Below, in pieces: positions 60,443 through 64,000 of a stretch of DNA of 64,000 nt. Location of the stretch: the NCBI RefSeq assembly GCF_900090245.1, contig NZ_FMDN01000013.1, positions 62,001-126,000 on the forward strand, read 5' to 3'. The DNA is from Micromonospora halophytica (lineage in GTDB: Bacteria > Actinomycetota > Actinomycetes > Mycobacteriales > Micromonosporaceae). The notes beneath the pieces were generated by a model that had not been told where the DNA came from, did no database searches, and saw nothing but the letters and a program-made list of their open reading frames with translations. Position 1 is the stretch's first letter. Every line of letters begins with the position of its first letter. A program made the translations under genes and the position numbers.

Positions 60443-61827
60443 GCCCGCTCCCACACCAGGGCGGTGTTGACGCCGCCGAGGCCGCAGGAGACGGAGATGG
60501 CCGACCGGGCGTCGGCGACCTCACGTTGCTCTGTCACGATGTCGTAGCCCTCCCACTCCGGATCGAGCGGTTCCGCCCCGGTCGTCGCGGTCAGCGTCCC
60601 GTGCCGCAGCGACAGCAGACAGGCCAGCGACTCGATGATCCCCGCCGCGCCCTGGCAGTGCCAGAGCAGGCCCTTGACGCTGTTGATCGGCAGCGTGCGC
60701 ACGCGGTCCCCGAAGACGTCCGCCAGCGCCCGCATCTCGGCGACGTCGCCGAGCTTCGTGCCGGGGCCGTGGGCGTTGACGAACGAGACGTCCGACGGCG
60801 TCAGCGCCGCGGCGGCCAGCGCCCGGCGCAGCGCCAGCTCGATCCCGGCGGACTCGGGCGCCGCCATGTGGGTCGTCCAGCTGCTCGCCCCGTACCCGGC
60901 GAGACGGCCGAGGACGGTGTCGCCCGCCTCCGGGGTCGGGCGCCGCAGCAGGCAGGCCGCGGCGGCCTCGGACAGGGCGATGCCACGCCGGTTCGCGTGG
61001 AACGGCCGGCAGCCGTCCACCCCGAGCGTTCGCAGCGCCGCCAGCCCGTGAAAGGCCGATCGGGACACCGTGTCGGCGCCGACGACGAGCACCTCCTCGG
61101 CCTCGTCGGCGAGGAGCAGGTCCCGCGCGTAACCCAGCGCCACGGCACCGGAGGCGGAGGCGCTTCCGACGGTGGCCGCCGCACCGAGACCGAGCTGTTC
61201 CGCAGCCCGATCGGCGATCCAGCCGGCCAGCGCCGCCGCGTCGTCGCCCTGCGCCCGCAGCGCGTGCCCCAGGGCGTTGCCGCCGGTGTCGGTGGTCCCG
61301 ACGACGAGTGTGACACCGCTGCGCCGGTCCGGATGCCGGCCGCTGAGACACTCCTGCGCCGCGACGAGGACCAGCTCCAGCAGACGGTCGGGCGCCACCA
61401 CGTCGGCAGGGGACGCGCCGGGCACCGCGCCGAGGCGGTGCCCGCGGGCGGGCTCGTACGGCATGGGCAGCCGGTACGCCCGTTCGGACAGCAGGCCCGC
61501 CCAGAGTGCCGGCACGCCACGGCCGGCGGGTCCGACCGCGCCCATGCCGACCACGTCGAGTCGGCCGTCGTCCCGGCCGGCCGGTGCGACAGCCGCGTCG
61601 GCGAGGGACGCCAGTGAGGCGGCGGGATCGAGCACGGCGTCGTCCGGGACCGTCAGATCCCACCGCTGGTTCAGCTCGGCGGCGATGGTGATCAGGGTGA
61701 CGGAGTCGATTCCGAGCACGGCCACCGGCTCGTGCTCGCCGAGTTCGTCGACCTCGGTTCGGGTGCGTTGCCGGGCAAGCAGCTCGCGGATCCGGTCGAC
61801 GACCTCTCGCCGGCGCGACTCAGCCAT
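60439..61827 (-). CDS. ACP-ketosynthase fusion with Ser replacing the active-site Cys
   Basis: The protein has 462 residues. An N-terminal carrier domain (1-80) has VLGIDSVTLITIAAEL with the phosphopantetheine Ser at 42. The KS (90-462) keeps VNAHGPGTKLGD (His353), INSVKGLLWH (Lys385, His390) and a glycine-rich C-terminus SCGLGGVNTALVW. The nucleophile region reads GSASASGAVALG: Ser224, codon TCC at 61156-61158, stands where KS enzymes have Cys. It should thus not form a normal Cys-thioester intermediate; it may work as an acyl-oxyester transferase, decarboxylase or C-O/C-N bond former. ATG 61827 overlaps the aminotransferase gene by 8 bp (ATGGCTGA). Confidence 0.85.
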   Translation of the reverse strand: MAESRRREVVDRIRELLARQRTRTEVDELGEHEPVAVLGIDSVTLITIAAELNQRWDLTVPDDAVLDPAASLASLADAAVAPAGRDDGRLDVVGMGAVGPAGRGVPALWAGLLSERAYRLPMPYEPARGHRLGAVPGASPADVVAPDRLLELVLVAAQECLSGRHPDRRSGVTLVVGTTDTGGNALGHALRAQGDDAAALAGWIADRAAEQLGLGAAATVGSASASGAVALGYARDLLLADEAEEVLVVGADTVSRSAFHGLAALRTLGVDGCRPFHANRRGIALSEAAAACLLRRPTPEAGDTVLGRLAGYGASSWTTHMAAPESAGIELALRRALAAAALTPSDVSFVNAHGPGTKLGDVAEMRALADVFGDRVRTLPINSVKGLLWHCQGAAGIIESLACLLSLRHGTLTATTGAEPLDPEWEGYDIVTEQREVADARSAISVSCGLGGVNTALVWERA

Positions 61828-63058
61828 GGGCGGCCCTCTCGGCGGCACGGAAGCCCGCTGCGGTCGCCTCCAGCGCGGCGTCGACGTCGTCGTCGGTCAT
61901 CGCTGCCGACACGTACCAGTGGTGGTTGGGATGCAGCAGCAGACCGCGACGGGTGGTCTCGGTGTAGAACGCGTCGTGCGCGCGGGTCCGCGTCGCCTCG
62001 TCGGGGTCGGTGAACCGCAGGAACGGCATCTGGGGCACCCCGAGCACCCGTCCCGGCACCCCGTGCCCGGCGAGTTGGTCACGCAGACCCGCCTGGAGCC
62101 GCTCGCCGAGACGCTCGACGTGGGTGAGGAGACGACCGTCGCGGAGCTGGTTGATGGTCGCCACCGCGGCTGCCATCTCGGCGCCGTTGACGTGGAACGT
62201 GGAACTGATGTGCACCTCGCCCACGGCCCGCATGACCTCCTCGCGACCGACCAGGGCGGCGATGGGGTAGCCGTTCGCCATGGCCTTGCTGAAGGTCACC
62301 AGGTCGGCCCGGACGTCGTAGCGCTCCTGCGCCCCACCCGGCGCCATCCGGAAACCGGAACGCATCTCGTCGAGCACGAAGAGCGCACCGTGCTCCCGGG
62401 CCAGCTCCGCCGCGCCGGCCAGGAATCCCGGCGCGGGCGGCTCCACCTCGAACGGCATCATCAGCAGACACGCCGTCTGACCGGGATGCTTCTCGAACAC
62501 CCGCCGCAGGCTGTCCAGGTCGTTGTAGTCGAAGGTGTCCACCACGGCCTGGGCCTCGGGGGGCACCCCGCCCGGTCTGGTGGCGCACCAGTCGTGCCAG
62601 CCGTTGTATCCCCACCGGATCACCCGGTCACGTCCGGTGTGCACGCGACTGAGCCGGACCGCGGCGCTGGTGGCGTCCGATCCGGTCTTGAGCAGGAACA
62701 CCTTCTCCGCATGGGGGATCATCGCGGTGAGCAGCTCCGCGAGTTCGACCTGGACCCGCTTGCGCAGGGTGATGGCGAAGCCGTCGCGGATCTCCCGCAC
62801 CACCGCCTCGGAGACCACCGGGTCGGCGTGACCCAGGATGATCGTGCCGTAGGCCAGGATGAGGTCGAGGTAGCGGTTACCGTCGACGTCCCAGACGTGG
62901 GCGCCGGATGCCCGCTCGCCGAACAGCGGGTACGCGCCGTCCACCAGACGGTCGCGCTGCAGGACGTAGCCCTCGTAGGCGAGGGTGGCGTCCACCGCCA
63001 CCGCGCGCCGCCGCAGCGCCGCGGATTCGCTCAGGTCGAGTGGCGCGGCTCCGGTCAT
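61820..63058 (-). CDS. Class III aminotransferase (glutamate-1-semialdehyde aminomutase-like)
   Basis: The protein has 412 residues from ATG 63058. GERASGAHVWDVDGNRYLDLILAYGTIILGHADP is the N-terminal class III pattern, LLKTGSDATSAAVRLSRVHTGRDRVIRWGYNGWHDW the GSA-type PLP cup, ALFVLDEMRSGFRMAPGG the PLP Asp, and LVTFSKAMANGYPIAALVG the Schiff-base Lys. Such enzymes in biosynthetic loci aminate ketone or aldehyde intermediates, sometimes carrier-bound. It is coupled by ATGA to the BtrH-like gene and by 8 bp to the ACP-KS gene. Confidence 0.9.
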   Translation of the reverse strand: MTGAAPLDLSESAALRRRAVAVDATLAYEGYVLQRDRLVDGAYPLFGERASGAHVWDVDGNRYLDLILAYGTIILGHADPVVSEAVVREIRDGFAITLRKRVQVELAELLTAMIPHAEKVFLLKTGSDATSAAVRLSRVHTGRDRVIRWGYNGWHDWCATRPGGVPPEAQAVVDTFDYNDLDSLRRVFEKHPGQTACLLMMPFEVEPPAPGFLAGAAELAREHGALFVLDEMRSGFRMAPGGAQERYDVRADLVTFSKAMANGYPIAALVGREEVMRAVGEVHISSTFHVNGAEMAAAVATINQLRDGRLLTHVERLGERLQAGLRDQLAGHGVPGRVLGVPQMPFLRFTDPDEATRTRAHDAFYTETTRRGLLLHPNHHWYVSAAMTDDDVDAALEATAAGFRAAERAAHG

Positions 63059-63999
63059 CGCGTGCTCTCCTCGCTCCGGGCCGGGGCGACCTGGTCGCCG
63101 TAGCACCACGCCTGGTTGCGCACGACCCGTCGCCAGACGCCGTCGTCATCCTGGTCCGGGTCGGCGGCGGGCGGCGGTTGCAGGCCGAGTTGCCGGTGCA
63201 GCTCGTCGCTGAGCCGGGTGAGCGCCGCCTCGCAGGCGGTGAAGGCGCCGAGCACCGGGTCGTAGACGGACGTGTCGTCGGCCTGCGCCCCGGCCCACCG
63301 GTGCGCCCCGATCAGGGCCTTGCCGAGCCGCTGCGCCGCCCGTGAGGCGGTCAGCAGCTCGTCGGCCAGCCCGGGGTGGGTCTGGCGGACGGCCGTGGCG
63401 ATCAGGAACAGCGATGGCTGCACCGCGCCCAGTACCACCACGTGCAGGGCTCGGGCGGCGGAGCCGGTGAGGCCGTCGCGTCGCCACCGCCGCTCGATCG
63501 TGCGCAGCGCCGGCAGGTCCTCCCCCAGCGCGGTCGCGGTCGGCTCCAGCAGCGTGGCACGCAAGGTGGCGGCGTCATCCGGCACCGGTGTGACGTGCAC
63601 GGTGGCGAACCGGCAGCAGCCACGCACCACCTCCGGTGTGACCGGGATCCACCGTCGGTACCCGTCGGACGGCGGCGCGTCGGTGTCCAGCACCTCGAGC
63701 ACCCCGTCGGCGTGTGCGACCGCCAGGACCATGTGGTCGAGGAAGTGCTTGACCCCCTCGAACTCGTCGCCGGGCCAGTAGTAGCGGTCCGGCATCAGCA
63801 CGCAGGGCGTGCCGGATTCGACCAACGCGACGAACTCGGCCCAGTGCTGCCGGCCGTCCACGGCGTTGCGCCAGTGCAGGTGTCCGTGCCGGAACGACGA
63901 GGACCTCCGCCGGTCACCGCGCAGGTCCAACGGCACCGCGAGGGCCTGCGCGATCTCCGGATTGGAGAGGCCCTGCGCCCGCAGCGCCGACTCGACGCA
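63055..63999 (-). CDS. BtrH-like protein (cysteine-peptidase-fold acyltransferase), 5'-truncated by window edge
   Basis: The visible 314 residues begin at the window edge with CVESALRAQGLSNPEIAQAL. That resembles the catalytic Cys segment (CxxSALR) of BtrH N-terminal domains. HWAEFVALVESGTPCVLMPDRYYW follows, then HFLDHMVLAVAHADGVLEVLDTD, which would supply the His and Asp. The remaining 200 residues are helical, with no recognised domain. BtrH transfers an ACP-bound acyl chain to an aminoglycoside amine in butirosin biosynthesis. Here it would fit transfer of the ACP-linked acyl group to an amine or sugar. The real N-terminus lies right of the window. The family call is tentative. Confidence 0.55.
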   Translation of the reverse strand, partial: CVESALRAQGLSNPEIAQALAVPLDLRGDRRRSSSFRHGHLHWRNAVDGRQHWAEFVALVESGTPCVLMPDRYYWPGDEFEGVKHFLDHMVLAVAHADGVLEVLDTDAPPSDGYRRWIPVTPEVVRGCCRFATVHVTPVPDDAATLRATLLEPTATALGEDLPALRTIERRWRRDGLTGSAARALHVVVLGAVQPSLFLIATAVRQTHPGLADELLTASRAAQRLGKALIGAHRWAGAQADDTSVYDPVLGAFTACEAALTRLSDELHRQLGLQPPPAADPDQDDDGVWRRVVRNQAWCYGDQVAPARSEESTR

Positions 64000-64000
64000 G

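Noticed and set aside
1..64000. tRNA, rRNA, insertion sequences, riboswitches, integration sites
   Set aside because: Looked for characteristic folds, transposase motifs and terminal repeats; none was convincing.

Overview
The window is high-GC actinobacterial DNA with short intergenic gaps, GTG and TTG starts and many 4-bp start/stop overlaps. A Micromonosporaceae-type host is my best guess from style alone; there is no rRNA, tRNA or housekeeping marker to fix it. No insertion sequence, CRISPR array, tRNA or origin was seen. The DNA is mostly specialised metabolism: an enediyne-type locus on the left, a small tryptophan/kynurenine operon in the middle, and a second, unusual locus on the right that runs off the edge.

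Left (1-10.1 kb). The window opens inside an enediyne-type iterative polyketide synthase (AT-ACP-KR-DH-PPTase visible, KS outside). It is followed by its hot-dog thioesterase and a flavin reductase, then a translationally coupled P450/DUF1702 pair on the other strand and a coupled SDR/DinB-type pair. From 10.3 to 31.1 kb lies a long series of small oxidoreductases and regulators: an AraC regulator, two AhpD/CMD proteins, several SDRs, a carotenoid-oxygenase-type enzyme with a divergent TetR and a candidate operator, a GMC oxidoreductase, a SRPBCC-ArsR pair with a candidate operator, an MFS exporter, a DUF899 protein, a 4-coumarate-CoA-ligase/hydroxycinnamoyl-CoA hydratase-lyase operon, an epoxide-hydrolase-type enzyme and a flavin monooxygenase of acyl-CoA dehydrogenase fold. 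These could tailor the enediyne or an aromatic partner, but the assignment is inferred from position only.

Middle (31.5-42.6 kb). Small hypothetical genes (a DUF6059-like peptide, a DUF402/FomD-like protein, two apparently broken genes) precede a four-gene operon at 33.7-38.0 kb. It holds a tryptophan 2,3-dioxygenase, a second TDO-fold protein whose distal histidine is replaced, a kynureninase and a SAM methyltransferase. This resembles the methyl(hydroxy)anthranilate supply modules of actinomycin- and pyrrolobenzodiazepine-type pathways. Ordinary genes follow (M23 peptidase, PhoX-like phosphatase, EEP hydrolase).

Right (42.9-64 kb). A glycosyltransferase-like protein, a three-gene ABC-2 exporter and a nucleotidyltransferase/P-loop kinase pair (possible self-resistance) precede a plus-strand series: FkbM methyltransferase, D-aminoacylase-type hydrolase, Gfo/Idh/MocA dehydrogenase, GDP-mannose-3,5-epimerase homologue, HAD phosphatase, RGP-like glycosyltransferase, ketoreductase, free-standing acyltransferase and a second glycosyltransferase. 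A convergent minus-strand operon encodes a BtrH-like protein (partial), a class III aminotransferase, an ACP-KS fusion in which the KS active-site Cys is Ser, a truncated KS-like partner with Arg at the same position, and a small ANL ligase. Nearly all these genes overlap by 4 or 8 bp. I cannot match this gene set to a known pathway. It suggests a glycosylated, aminated short-acyl product built by a non-canonical KS pair, and it is the strongest candidate here for something undescribed.
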